Origin: Poecilobothrus nobilitatus
Lineage: Eukaryota; Arthropoda; Insecta; Diptera; Dolichopodidae
DNA: 64,000 nucleotides
Direction of reading: 5' to 3'
Assembly (NCBI GenBank): GCA_947095535.1
Contig: OX352772.1
Coordinates: forward strand, 111,005,321-111,069,320
Positions within the stretch are counted from its first letter, which is position 1; every line of letters starts with the position of its first letter. The position numbers were made by a program, and so were the translations under genes. Shown in pieces: positions 1 to 10,920 of the stretch. The notes under the pieces are model-generated. The model did not search any database. It was not told the DNA's origin and saw only the letters and a program-made list of their open reading frames with translations.

Positions 1-249
1 GTTGTTGTTTAAGTTCCTGTTTATCCCGAAGCTGATCAACATCAAAAACAACTTTAAAATTTTAACGTAAGCAATAATTTAGAAATTTTAAAATATTAAA
101 ATTATAGAAATAGCGATTAGTACAATTAGGTTAAGTTTTAAGTAAAAAAACCCCAATAGAAAGCGTTCTTGCAATACTTAAAATTAGTAATAGTTTTTTT
201 GTAAAAAAAAAAAATTATATTTAAGTAATTATTATAATAAAAATAAAAA
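1..249. other. AT-rich flank, no gene seen
   Basis: AT-rich sequence with short A and T runs ahead of the first repeat element. No open frame of interest and no match to the elements further along. Confidence 0.5.
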
Positions 250-299
250 CGAGGAAGAATACAGTTGCCTTTGTCAACTCTTAGATACCCGTACGAACC
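250..299 (+). repeat. Left terminal inverted repeat
   Basis: Begins ACGAGGAAGA and ends GATACCCGTACGAAC. It matches the reverse complement of 2834-2888 with a few substitutions and an 8-bp length difference. A third copy of this terminal module lies at 22535-22636. Confidence 0.8.
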
Positions 300-478
300 G
301 TTAGTATGTTCACAGCCTGTCACTCTGCTTACAATATTATTATACCCGTATGAACTATGTTCAAGGGTATAATAAATTTGCCATTACGTTTGTGACACCT
401 TAAAGGAGTCGAGCTAGATATAGTGTCAAAGGTATGGATCGGCTCAGAATCGAATTCTGAGTCGATTAAGCTATGTAC

Positions 479-2510
479 GTCCGTCCGTCCGTCCGTCCGT
501 CCGCACGATAACTCAAAAAATAAAGCAGCTAGAAGGCTGAAATTTTTTTTACGTCACTTTTGCAAAATTGTTAGTTTTGCTATTTAAATCCAACATTTTC
601 GGTCGGCGGGATCGAGTAGCTGCCATACAACTTCTATCTTTATATAGAAATAACTCAGTATCTATTCAAGCTACGTTTCTGAAATTTTGCAAATGATGAT
701 CAAGTTTTATGGCAACAACTTCTGCAAAATTTGGTTGTGCTGGTGTGACGGGTTCGAGTAGCTGCCATACAACTTATCCATTTAAATGAGAATAACTCAG
801 TGTATATTGAAGCTAGGAACCTGACATTTTGCGAATGATGATCAAATTTTATGGCAACAACTTCTGCAAAATTTGGTTGTGGTGGTGCGACGGGTTCGGG
901 TAGCTGCCATACAACTTCTCTTTTTAAATGAAAATAACTCAGTGTTTATTGAAGCTAGGAACCTGACATTTTGCGAATGATGATCAAGTTTTATGGCAAC
1001 AACTTATGCAAAATTTGGTTGTGGTGGTGCGGCGGGTTCGGGTAGTTGCCATACAACTTCTCTTTTTAAATGAAAATAACTCAGTGTCCGTCCGCACGAT
1101 AACTCAAAAAATAAAGGAGCTAGGAGGCTGAAATTTTTTTTACGTCACTTTTGCAAAATTGTTAGTTTTACTATTTAACTCCAACATTTTCGGCCGCCGG
1201 GTTCGAGTAGCTGCCATACAACTTCTATCTTTATATAGAAATAACTCAGTATCTATTCAAGATACGTTTCTGAAATTTTGCAAATGATGATCAAGTTTTA
1301 TGGCAACAACTTCTGCAAAATTTGGTTGTGCTGGTGTGACGGGTTCGAGTAGCTGCCATACAACTTATCCATTTAAATGAGAATAACTCAGTGTTTATTG
1401 AAGATAGGAACCTGACATTTTGCGAATGATGATCAAATTTTATGGCAACAGCTTCTGCAAAATTTGGTTGTGGTGGTGCGACGGGTTCGGGTAGCTGCCA
1501 TACAACTTCTCTTTTTAAATGAAAATAACTCAGTGTTTATTGAAGCTAGGAACCTGACATTTTGCGAATGATGATCAAGTTTTATGGCAACAACTTATGC
1601 AAAATTTGGTTGTGGTGGTGCGGCGGGTTCGGGTAGTTGCCATACAACATCTCTTTTTAAATGAAAATAACTCAGTGTCCGTCCGCACGATAACTCAAAA
1701 AATAAAGGAGCTAGGAGGCTGAAATTTTTTTTACGTCACTTTTGCAAAATTGTTAGTTTTGCTATTTAACTCCAACATTTTCGGCCGCCGGGTTCGAGTG
1801 GCTGCCATACAACTTCTATCTTTATATAGAAATAACTCAGTATCTATTCAAGCTACGTTTCTGAAATTTTGCAAATGATAATCAAGTTTTATGGCAACAA
1901 CTTCTGCAAAATTTGGTTGTGCTGGTGTGACGGGTTCGAGTAGCTGCCATACAACTTATCCATTTAAATGAGAATAACTCAGTGTTTATTGAAGCTAGGA
2001 ACCTGACATTTTGCGAATGATGATCAAGTTTTATGGCAACAACTTATGCAAAATTTGGTTGTGGTGGTGCGGCGGGTTCGGGTAGCTGCCATACAACTTC
2101 TCTTTTTAAATGAAAATAACTCAGTGTTAATTGAAGCTAGGAATCTGACATTTTGCGAATGATGATCAAGTTTTATGGCAACAACTTCTGCAAAATTTGG
2201 TTGTGGTGGTGCGACGGGTTCGGGTAGCTGCCATACAACTTCTCTTTTTAAATGAAAATAACTCAGTGTCCGTCCGCACGATAACTCAAAAAATAAAGGA
2301 GCTAGGAGGCTGAAATTTTTTTTACGTCACTTTTACAAAATTGTTAGTTTTGCTATTTAACTTCAGCATTTTCGGCCGCCGGGTTCGAGTAGCTGCCATA
2401 CAACTTCTTTCTTTAAATGGAAATAACCCAGTGTCTATTCAATCTAGGTATCTGAAATTTTGCAAATGATGATCCAGTTTTATGGCAACAACTTCTGTAA
2501 AATTTGGTTA
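479..2510. repeat. Higher-order tandem repeat, 591-bp unit built of about 142-bp subunits
   Basis: A (GTCC)n microsatellite (about 479-502) leads into the array. The marker GTCCGCACG recurs at 499, 1090, 1681 and 2272, exactly 591 bp apart each time. Within the first unit the marker AGCTGCCATACAACT (or a one-base variant) occurs at 618, 760, 902 and 1044, spaced 142 bp, then at 1209 after a 165-bp subunit (3 x 142 + 165 = 591). Each long unit therefore has three 142-bp subunits and one longer subunit that carries the GTCC/CACGATAACTC block. After the last marker the array decays from about 2400 onward. Confidence 0.9.
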
Positions 2511-2833
2511 TGATGATATGGCAGGTTCGGAAAGTTGCCATACAATTTCTCTTTTTAAATGAAAATAACTCAGTGTCTATTGAAGCTAGCTATCTTAAAT
2601 TTAGTGAAAAAGTGTCGAGTTGCATGCCAAAAACTTTTGTAAAATTTGATTGGTCTAAAGCATCCGGTTCAGGTTTCTTGCATTTCTTGGGACTTAATGA
2701 AGCTAGGCGCAATAGATTCGGGTAGCTGTCATACAACTCCACAATTTAAATAAATATATCTCTGTAGTTCGGTACTAAAACATCTGAATGTTTTTAAAAG
2801 ATGATCAAGTTTTATAGAAACAGGATATATTAC

Positions 2834-2888
2834 GTTCATACGGGTATCCCAGAGTTGACACAGTCTACTCTACTGCACTCTTCCTCGT
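2834..2888 (-). repeat. Right terminal inverted repeat
   Basis: Ends in TCTTCCTCGT, the reverse complement of the left terminus, and contains GTTCATACGGGTATC, which mirrors the inner part of the left repeat. Confidence 0.8.
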
Positions 2889-3504
2889 TTTTTTAATATT
2901 TTAGTATTTTAAAATAATTTGGGTGAATTTTATAATTTCTAGAACTATGGGTTGTACATATATTCAAACTATATGTTTATATGTACATTCTTCAAAAGCA
3001 GATTCTAACCTTCCACATAACGATTATCAATCCAAAACTTTTTCAAATATTCTATAGTACCATTTAATACTAAGCGGTAAATGTATATTAAATTTACTTA
3101 GTACAAAATAATAAATATAATTTTAAATATTATATTATATTATATTTAAATATTCCATTGACAGAATAATTTCTTATAAGTACAATAAAATACATATATG
3201 TATGTAAATACGGCGCTATATAATATACATCTATACTCTTATCATTCATTCATCAGTGACATATACGATATGAAAATAAACATGATATTATATAAGTATG
3301 TATATATATCAATATCATATAAATAAAAATTCTTCAAGCAACCGTTATGTTGTTTATTTATTTACATTTTTTTGTTCTACGCATTATATCCTCAACATTT
3401 TCAAATTATCGAATAAAACAAAATGCAAAAAATTTGTTGAAGAAATTTGTTAGAAAATTTGAAAAAATCAAGTAACACTTTCGTCAATTATAAAGTAACC
3501 CTAT
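2889..3504. other. AT-rich spacer, no gene seen
   Basis: Very AT-rich, with TATA-type low complexity near 3120-3150 and 3290-3320. I looked here for a 5' LTR of the downstream retroelement. I found neither a TGGCGC-type primer site nor similarity to the 3' LTR at 10455. Confidence 0.6.
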
Positions 3505-4347
3505 ATTATTAAAAAAAGTTGTTAACAAAAATAAGAGTATAATGTTGAAGCTTTAATTTTTGTGTATTACTTCAAAAAAATTTTAACAGGTGTTCAAGTT
3601 ACAGGTGTTTAAAAATAGGAAATTTTCAGTTTTTGACCCCTTACAGCTCCTAAACGGGCAGTGATACAAAAAAAATTTCTGAAATGACTGCTACTTATTT
3701 TCAACTTCTGTCAAAATTTCAAGTTTCCAACTTAAACCGTTTAGAAGATAGAAGGGTTAAAGGATTTTGCAAAATTTTAGTTTCGCATAACGGTAAATTA
3801 AGACACCGTATATAATATATATTTATTGTATATATACTTTTAAAGCTAATAAGAGTAGTAATCGTTTGGCGTTTTCAGAATGAAGATATACTTTATAAAA
3901 CTTGTGATATAACAATTTAAATATAGAGCTTTTTTGAACCTTTGGGGAGCTGTAGCTCCGTAACGGGTGAGGCTGCAAAAAAAAGTTATTAAAAATAAAA
4001 TTAATATTTTTGTGAGATCTATCAGCAGTTAAAATTTCATAGCTCTATTTCAAAAAAAATTTGGGGATCTAAAAGTTAGGTGTTCGAGAGCTACCCTAAG
4101 TTTTGGTCCAAACTCAACCAAAAATTAGGGACCCTACAAATTACTCCCAGAATATTTTGTATAAATTTCAAGATTTTAACTTTCTTAGTTTTTGAGTTAG
4201 CGTACTGACGGACGCGCATGGCTCAAACGTCTTAGAATTTTTTTCTGATCCGATCCATACCTTTGAAGGTATATCTAGCTCGCTTATTTCGACATGTTAC
4301 AAACGGAGGAGTAATTTTATTATACCCAATCCTATCGTACGGGTATA
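3505..4347. mobile_element. Single arm of the mini-me-like repeat, abutting gag
   Basis: This segment matches, on the same strand, the right arm of the inverted dimer at 21137-22534, and in reverse the left arm. Shared landmarks are CGCATAACGGTAAATTAAGACACCGTAT, read here in two parts (about 3785-3812), GGGGAGCTGTAGCTCCGTAACGGGT (about 3944), the CTGACGGACG remnant of the GTCC block (about 4207) and the end GTACGGGTATAA at 4338-4349. The GGAC microsatellite is shortened here (GACGGACGCGCATGG). The final bases run directly into the gag ATG of the next element. Confidence 0.75.
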
Positions 4348-5505
4348 ATGACTGAAACTCAATTAAGCCTTACTATTGACCCCCTGAAATAACTCGATAA
4401 ATTACCCGACTTTACTGGAAACTTTAAAGAACTACAAAATTTCACAGATTTGGTTGATAGGGTAATCCCTTTATTAGGCAAATATGACGACATAAGTCAA
4501 AGTATATTTGCAAACTTGATTAAATCAAAACTTAAGGGAAAAGCGAGGGAAATAGTGCAAATAAACAACCACATTAAGAAATGGACTGAAATAAAAGACG
4601 TCCTTGTAAAAAATTTTAGAGATCGGTGTAGTCTTGAAGAACTTTTTGACCAATTGAGAGCTACCACCTTTAAGACAAATTCCGTCGATTTATACAACGT
4701 AATTAAAAATACATTAAGAAGATTAAATATAAAAGTTAGCTTAGAATTAGAAGCCAACTCAACAGTTGCTCAACAAAGAATTAGTAATAATAAAAACTCT
4801 GCTCTAACTATTTTTAAGAACAAAATGCCTGAACCAATGCGTTCAATTTTATATTGTCGTGACCCTAAAACACTTGAGTCCGTCATTGACATTTTACATG
4901 AAGCATGCTACGCACATATTAACCTTAATAATTTTAGTGGTCATAAGACATTTAATTCTATTAATAAAAATAAAAACTTTTCTGGTGACCCAATCACCAA
5001 AACCAATTACAATTATAATCGTACCAATAATAACGCTACTATCAATAATTCTAGAAACTTTAATAATACAAAGCTTCATAATAACAACTTCATTAGGAAC
5101 AACCAAAATAATAACAATTTTAATAGAAACAACCAAAATAATAACAATTTTAATAGGAACAACCAAAATAATAACAATTCTAATAAGAATAACCAAAATA
5201 ATAATAACAACTATAGCAACAATCAAAATAACAGTATTAATAACAATAGGAACCACCAATGGAATTCCTCTCAAAATCGAAATTCAAACTATTATAATCC
5301 CAATAATAGTAACAACTACCCACACATGAACAACCCATTTGTAAATAATAGTAATTTTACAAACAATTATAACAGAAATAATCAAATTTCTGAATCTGAA
5401 CCAATGGAAATAAACATTGGAGAAACACAGAAAAGTGTTAACAAAACAGAATTACCAGCAAATTTTCTTTTAACTGCGTCGAATCTCAATTACCATATAT
5501 CTTAG
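4348..5505 (+). pseudogene. gag: gag of errantivirus-like element 1, early stop
   Basis: The reading frame starts at the ATG at 4348 and meets TAA at 4390-4392 (codon 15), then stays open for about 370 codons to TAG at 5503-5505. The N-terminal part (about 4393-4930) resembles the capsid region of gypsy/17.6-type Gag, with a helical DLVDRVIPLLGKYDDIS-type segment. The C-terminal part (about 4990-5400) is a long Asn-rich low-complexity tract with short repeats of the NNQNNNNFNR kind. No CCHC zinc knuckle is visible, as is usual for this group, so the Asn/Arg tract may bind RNA instead (inference). The ATG lies in the last bases of the upstream repeat, so the native leader is lost. Confidence 0.85.
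5460..5466 (+). other. Candidate -1 ribosomal frameshift heptamer at the gag-pol overlap
   Basis: In the gag frame the codons read GCA AAT TTT, giving the heptamer A AAT TTT in the X-XXY-YYZ phase needed for simultaneous slippage. A shift of -1 here enters the frame that carries the protease DTG motif at 5541, about 37 nt before the gag stop codon. Gypsy-type elements are known to join gag and pol by -1 frameshifting. Use of this exact site is inference. Confidence 0.5.
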
Positions 5506-6035
5506 TTAGTGGGAATATTAGACCACTTAAATTTATAATAGATACCGGAGCAACACACTCTATTATAAATCCTAACCTTTGTCATCCAATGTATGTAACA
5601 GAACTTCAAACCCCCATAATTATTAAAACTATAAATCAAGATGTAAAAATAACTCATAAAGCAGTTATACCTCTTTTTAAAGAATTGGGAGACTCAACAA
5701 AGAAAGTTGAAATGTATGTCTTTCCTTTTCATGACAATTATGACGGGCTAATAGGCAATAATATATTAATGCCATTAAAAACTAAAATCAACTTAGGTCA
5801 ACAGCTTTTAACCACACTTTATAATGAAATCCAAATACATTTTAAAAATAAAAATAAAGAAACAAAATATAATATTACTCAGAAAGGTGAATATGAATTA
5901 ACTATATCAGTACTTCAAAAAGATGGTCTCGCTTATCTGCAGGAAAGGAAGTTCTCAGATGGCGAAATCACAATTCAAGAAGGAATATATGAAGTAACGG
6001 AACTATACAGCCGTTGTAAAAGCAAATATTCTTAG
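5460..6035 (+). pseudogene. pol: pol N-terminus: retropepsin-like aspartic protease
   Basis: This frame lies at -1 relative to gag and opens at the candidate slippery site. The active-site motif IDTGATHS is intact (Asp-Thr-Gly at 5541-5549), and a downstream GLIGNNILMPL segment matches the usual retropepsin flap/C-terminal glycine region. Protease cuts the Gag-Pol polyprotein. The frame stops at 6033-6035, and the continuation of pol lies in another frame from about 6001, so a frame-changing indel sits near 5990-6010. The protease domain itself looks complete. Confidence 0.8.
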
Positions 6036-8181
6036 TAGCGGTAATAAATCTATAACTTTTTCACCATTAGAAACTGAGAATGTAAATCATAGTAACTTTA
6101 ATATAATTTTTGAAACTGATAACAAATTTAATGTCCTAAGCGAAATTCGTAATGAACATTTATCCAACTTTGAAAAAATGCATTTATTACAAGTTATAAA
6201 ACAATACTCGCATTTATTCTATAACGAAAACTTAGATTTATCTTTCACAAACGCTATCAAACATCGTATTCGTACTATTAATGACGTTCCAATATTCACT
6301 AAGTCTTATAGATACCCTCAAATTCACAAAGAGGAAGTACAAAGGCAAATTAACGAGATGTTGGACAAGAGCATTATTAGGCCTAGCAACTCCCCATATT
6401 CTGCTCCTGTCTGGATCGTCCCAAAGAAGGAGGACGCCAGTGGGACACAGAAATGGAGACTCATTATTGACTATAGGAAACTAAACGAAATTACTTTGGA
6501 CGATAGGCACCCTATACCAAATATAGATGACATTCTAAGTAAATTGGGAAGATGCCAATATTTTACCACGTTAGACCTTGCTAAAGGTTTCCACCAAATA
6601 GAAATTGACCAACGCGACATTGACAAAACCGCGTTCACTGTCGAGAATGGACATTATGAATTTATTCGAATGCCGTTTGGACTTAAAACAGCACCAGCTA
6701 CCTTCCAACGGTTAATGAACCATGTTTTAAAAGACTATATAAATAAAATTTGTTTGGTGTATTTAGATGACATCATCATCTTCTCAGCATCTATTGAAGA
6801 ACACATAAATTCGCTGAAAAAAAATTTTAAAAGGCTCGAAGAAGCCAAATTAATGATTTAATTAGATAAATTGGAGTTTATGGAAAAAGAAACTGAGTTT
6901 CTTGGTCACATTGTGACTTTAGAAGGAATAAGGCCAAATCCTAAAAAAATTGAATGCGTCAAAAACTTTTCTATTCCCAAAACTCCAAAACAAATTAAAC
7001 AATTTCTCGGACTATCAGGATATTACAGGAAATTCATTAAGGAATATTCCAAAGTCGCTAAACCAATGACAAAATACTGAAAGAAAAACGTAAAACTAAA
7101 AATTTATAATCCTGAATATGTTCAAAGTTTCGAAACTCTCAAAAGACTACTTATAAATGAACCAATTCTTATTTATCCCGAATTTAACAAAACTTTTACT
7201 CTTACAACAGACGCAAGCCAATTCGCTCTTGGTGCCGTACTATCACAAGAAGGACGCCCCGTGTGTTATGCTAGTCGTACTTTTAACGAACATGAAGTAC
7301 ACTACAGTACAATAGAGAAGGAATTATTGGCAATCGTATGGGCCACAAAATACTTTCGCCCTTACATTTTCGGAAGAAAATTCGTAATTGAGACAGACCA
7401 TAAGCCACTCCAATGGATCTTCTCCATAAAAGAGCCTAACTCAAAACTAGTTCGTTGGCGTCTCAAGCTTTCCGAATTTGATTACGAAATCAAATATAAA
7501 AAAGGTGTTCAAAACGGTAACGCCGATGCTTTATCACGTATAGAAGTAAACCTTAATGAAGAGCAAATGTTCGGAAATAACGAGACAAATGAACTTATTA
7601 AAGATAATAGTATACCAATTAGTAAATCTCCTTTAAATGTATTTAAAAATCAAATTTATATTTATAAAACAAATTCAGCTTCTCTTAGAATTAGGAACTT
7701 AAAAATATTTAATAAATGTAGGAAAGTAATTCACACTAAAAATTTCGATGAACAAACAGCCATTACTGTGTTGAAAAATCATTTCAATCCCAAAACTATC
7801 AATGCAATTTATATTGAAGATACTAATATTTTAGAAGCCTTAGAAAAAATATTTTTCGAACATTTTTCATCTAGTGGCCAATTAAAGTTAATTAAATGTA
7901 ACAAATTATTAGAAGATATAGTAGACAAAGAGCAACTTGCCGAAATTATAGAAAAAGAGCATTTAAAAAATAATCACCGCGGAATTTCAGAAGTATGCAA
8001 TGAACTGAAGTTACTGTACTACCACCCAAAGTTATGCGATAGAGTAGCGCAATTTATAAACAACTGCGAGATTTGTAATCTCGAAAAATATGAAAGAAAA
8101 CCCATAAAAACAAAGTTCAAAATAACAGAAACACCTTTAGGTCCCAACCAAATAGTCCATATTGACGTTTTTATAGCCTAG
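6001..8181 (+). pseudogene. pol: pol: reverse transcriptase, RNase H and integrase N-terminus, two in-frame stops
   Basis: RT is recognised by a TLDLAKGFHQIEID block (about 6570) and the catalytic YLDD at 6760-6771. The connection follows with [11 protein letters not shown]. RNase H follows with LTTDASQFALGAVLS (about 7200) and a TDHKPL motif (about 7395). The integrase zinc-binding domain (H-x4-H near 7960, C-x2-C near 8070) comes next, and the first catalytic Asp of integrase lies at 8164-8166 in HIDVF. Stop codons interrupt the same frame at 6859-6861 and 7078-7080, and the frame ends at 8179-8181 where integrase continues in another frame. The domain content is otherwise full length for a Ty3/gypsy pol. 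Confidence 0.88.
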
Positions 8182-8936
8182 ATCAAACATTATTTCTAAC
8201 GTTTATCGATAAATTTACTAAGTTTGCGCAAGCAATCAAAATTAATTCCCGAACTTGAACCGAATTCAAAAGAGCCGTTTTACAATACTTATCTATTGTG
8301 GGAATTTTAAAAAAAATAGTAGTTGATAACGAATTAGGGTTCAAAGCCCTCCCGTTACGGGAATTTCTTCAAAATCAATATATTGAAATTCATTATACCT
8401 CAAATAATAATCATACTTCGAACGTCGATGTCGAACGTCTGCACAACACTATTAACGAACATATTAGACTACTTAAACATGACGAACGAATAAATTTGGA
8501 CACCGTTCAGGAAAAAATTCTAAAAATTATAGCAATGTATAATAATACTATTCGCTCGACAACCAACCATAAACCCATCGACTTCATAAATGGTAAAGTT
8601 AAGGATACTGACTATGAGAATATCCGTAATAAAATTCTAAAAATTAAAGACAAAACAATAGATGCTCTTAATAAAAATAGAACCGATATTGAAATATCTC
8701 CCGGTTTAAACTTTCTAAAAGATCCGCGAGGGGGAAAAAACCACTCGAAATTCAGAAAAATGGAAATAAAAATATTAGATGAAAACCATATAACTAATAA
8801 AGATACTGGTCTAAAGTATTATTATTCTCACGTCAAACTCAAAAAGAGATTTCAAGATAATAGTAACCCATCGGTCAAAGCAAAAACAATAAAAGTTAAA
8901 AAGAAAAAACGAAATCAAAATCAAACTACAAATTAA
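8182..8936 (+). pseudogene. pol: pol: integrase catalytic core and C-terminus
   Basis: Continuation of the integrase in a frame different from the upstream part. The stretch near 8190-8290 (LTFIDKFTKFAQA-type) has an in-frame TGA just after 8250. The open part from 8298 carries the second catalytic Asp (VVDNELGF) and the catalytic Glu (VDVERLHNT), so the D,D,E triad is present once the break is ignored. The end is rich in Lys (KVKKKKR), which suits a chromatin or nuclear-targeting tail. Integrase inserts the cDNA copy into the host chromosome. Downstream at about 8937-9000 is an A-rich gap before env. Confidence 0.85.
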
Positions 8937-9001
8937 AAAAACAAAAAAAAAAATAAAAAAAAAATAAATAATAAAAAATACATACTTCTTTTCAGATCAC
9001 A

Positions 9002-10428
9002 ATGTTCAAAATTACCCTCTTAATTATAATATTCATACCTTTAATATTATCACAAAAATTAGAAGTACAAAACATTGATAACAACAATGGTTTTATTACA
9101 ATAAATCTAGGTAATAGAAAAATTATCAGAGATTTTAAAAAGGTATTACATATCATAAACATAACAGAATATGAAAACAGTAGAGTACTAATACACAAAA
9201 ATATTGAACTAATACAACTCAATTTTAGTAACCCTATGTACAATACAATTAAACGTAATTTCGACATACGGACTAAAAGACATACGGACTAAAATACCTT
9301 ATCGGTACAATGGACTATAATGATGAACAAGCTATTAACGAACAAATTGAAGCATTATCTAAGAACTCCATATCCCTTATTAACGAGAATAATAAACAAA
9401 TACTAATTAATAATCAAATTTCTGACCAAATCAAAAATATCACAAAGCAAGTTAAAATTCAACAAAATACAATTTTGGAATACCTAAATTCTTTTAATAT
9501 GCAAACCAATAATAAAATTTTGAAAATAGAAGACGAAATAAAATATATGAAATATATGTATCAAATTAATTATGATATAGACCTACTCAAAACTCACGTT
9601 GACGATATGGAACAAGTAATACTTACAAGTAAATTAGGCATACTATCAAAAAACATTTTGACAGAAAAAGAACTAAACATGCTTTCTGATTTTGACATTC
9701 AAGATATTAAAATTACTGTAAAATTTTATTTAGAACAAATTATTATTATATTACTAATTCCAGAATATAGTGCAAGACCGCTTTCTGAAATTCACATTGA
9801 ACCAATACCAAATAAAAATAATAAAACTATTCTATTAGAGAACTATAACGTTCTTATAGACGACACTAATATTTGTTACAATTCAAATGTCGAAAATAAT
9901 TTAAAGAAAAACTTAAAAATTATAGAAAATGAATGTATCAATAGTATATTTAAATTTGAAAAAGCACATTGTAATATGCAAAAATTTTTAAATAAAGAAG
10001 TTAAAGAAATAATTCAAGGCATAATTATAACCAAAAATATTTGAAAAACAAATATACAACACAATTGTAATAATTTTTACATTACTATAACAGGTAACAA
10101 TTTAATAAGGTACGAAAATTGTAAAATTAAAATAAAAGAAAAAACTTATGAAAATTTTTATACTAAAATTAATGACAAAATAATTTTACCTTTCTATACT
10201 ACAAAAATAATTGCAAATAAAACTTTGAATTATATAAAATTTGAAGAATTTCATGTAAAAAATATAGAAAATAATAGAAAACATATTAACGATATTGTAA
10301 ACAAAAAATATAAAAATCATGTAATAAATATATCTATCAATATTTTTCTTATGTTTTTTATAATTATTGTAACTTTAATAATAAAATGTTTATACAAAAA
10401 ACATAAGAAAATTATAATAAATACTTAG
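9002..10428 (+). pseudogene. env: env of errantivirus-like element 1, frameshifted
   Basis: The frame begins with a hydrophobic signal peptide (about residues 1-17). Near the end of the first segment is a furin-type cleavage site, RTKR, at 9269-9280. That segment stops at 9290-9292, where a 16-bp exact tandem duplication (9263-9278 and 9279-9294) is present. The next segment (9310-10044) is Asn/Ile/Lys-rich with coiled-coil character, and the last (10225-10428) carries one strong transmembrane helix (about 10330-10395) followed by a basic cytoplasmic tail. This is the known organisation of insect errantivirus envelope proteins: signal, surface part, cleavage, membrane part, anchor. At least two frame changes make it non-functional here. 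Confidence 0.75.
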
Positions 10429-10454
10429 TCGGAGCCTCAGAGTAACGGTGGGGG

Positions 10455-10920
10455 TGTTATAAACGGTAATGACACCACTAACAATAAGAAAGCTTTATTT
10501 TAAATATAATTATTTTCCCATAGATTTATTTTCAATAAATCTAAAACATTCTTGTCAATTCAGCATTTTCACATTATAGAAATACATATTATTACTTTCC
10601 CATAGATAAAATTCTCATTATGTTAATACGACACCTATATTCTTAAAAAAAGTAAATAATTTTTATCCCATAGATTTACCTTCAGTAAATCTACACATTC
10701 CTGCAAATTCAGCATTTGCAATATTATCATAAAAACATAATTATTTTCACACAGACAAAATTCCTACTAATCCTACTTTTATTGTTCCCTTTACTTTTAT
10801 TGTTTCAATAAGCAAAAATTATAATATAATTATCAGGAAATAAACGAATAAAATTAAGTTCTGATCTGGATTTCAAACTCATAATACGCTGAAGCTCCGT
10901 TATTAATTAAAACGTTAAAA
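10455..10920 (+). repeat. Putative 3' LTR of element 1 with internal 60-bp direct repeat
   Basis: A purine-rich tract (about 10446-10454, CGGTGGGGG) follows env directly and would prime plus-strand synthesis. The LTR would then begin TGTTATAAACGG at 10455. Inside it, two similar stretches of about 60 bp (about 10515 and 10668), both starting CCCATAGATTTA and containing AATTCAGCATTT, may be an enhancer-like U3 repeat. A polyadenylation-type AATAAA lies near 10850. The right boundary is approximate, and no second copy exists in the window to confirm it. Confidence 0.45.

Larger units (their letters stand above)
250..2888. mobile_element. Non-autonomous mini-me/DINE-like element with inverted ends and central tandem repeats
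   Basis: The two ends are imperfect inverted repeats of about 50 bp: the left end reads inward ACGAGGAAGA...GATACCCGTACGAAC, and the right end read in reverse gives ACGAGGAAGA...GATACCCGTATGAAC. Inside the left end lie TATACCC motifs, a GAGCTAGATATA stretch and a (GTCC)n block, followed by about 2 kb of ordered tandem repeats. No coding capacity is seen. A GTCC microsatellite next to a conserved core, TATACCC ends and central tandem repeats are the known hallmarks of mini-me/DINE-1 elements in flies. Assignment to that group is inference, because the core differs from the two clearer examples at 40031 and 43266. Confidence 0.7.
4348..10920 (+). mobile_element. Errantivirus-like Ty3/gypsy element 1 (env-bearing, degenerate, no 5' LTR)
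   Basis: Gene order is gag, protease, RT, RNase H, integrase, env, then a putative 3' LTR, all on the plus strand. This is the layout of insect errantiviruses (gypsy, 17.6, ZAM groups). Visible defects are a stop at gag codon 15, a frame change after protease, two in-frame stops in RT/RNase H, a frame change plus a stop in integrase, and frame changes in env. No 5' LTR or primer-binding site is visible: the sequence immediately upstream of the gag ATG belongs to an unrelated repeat. The element cannot be autonomous as it stands. Confidence 0.85.

Noticed and set aside
138..323. Minus-strand frame of 61 codons
   Set aside because: Lies across the terminal inverted repeat of a non-coding element; no domain.
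479..2510. CRISPR-like array
   Set aside because: Repeats are contiguous and diverged, with no unique spacers, in a eukaryotic transposon.
4859..5329. Long plus-strand frame overlapping gag (and antisense frame 4894-5274)
   Set aside because: Ile/Thr-rich and Ile/Val-rich translations of the Asn-rich gag repeats in other frames; shadows.
10455..10920. Matching 5' LTR for element 1 upstream of 4348
   Set aside because: Checked 1-250 and 2889-3504; no convincing similarity and no primer-binding site.
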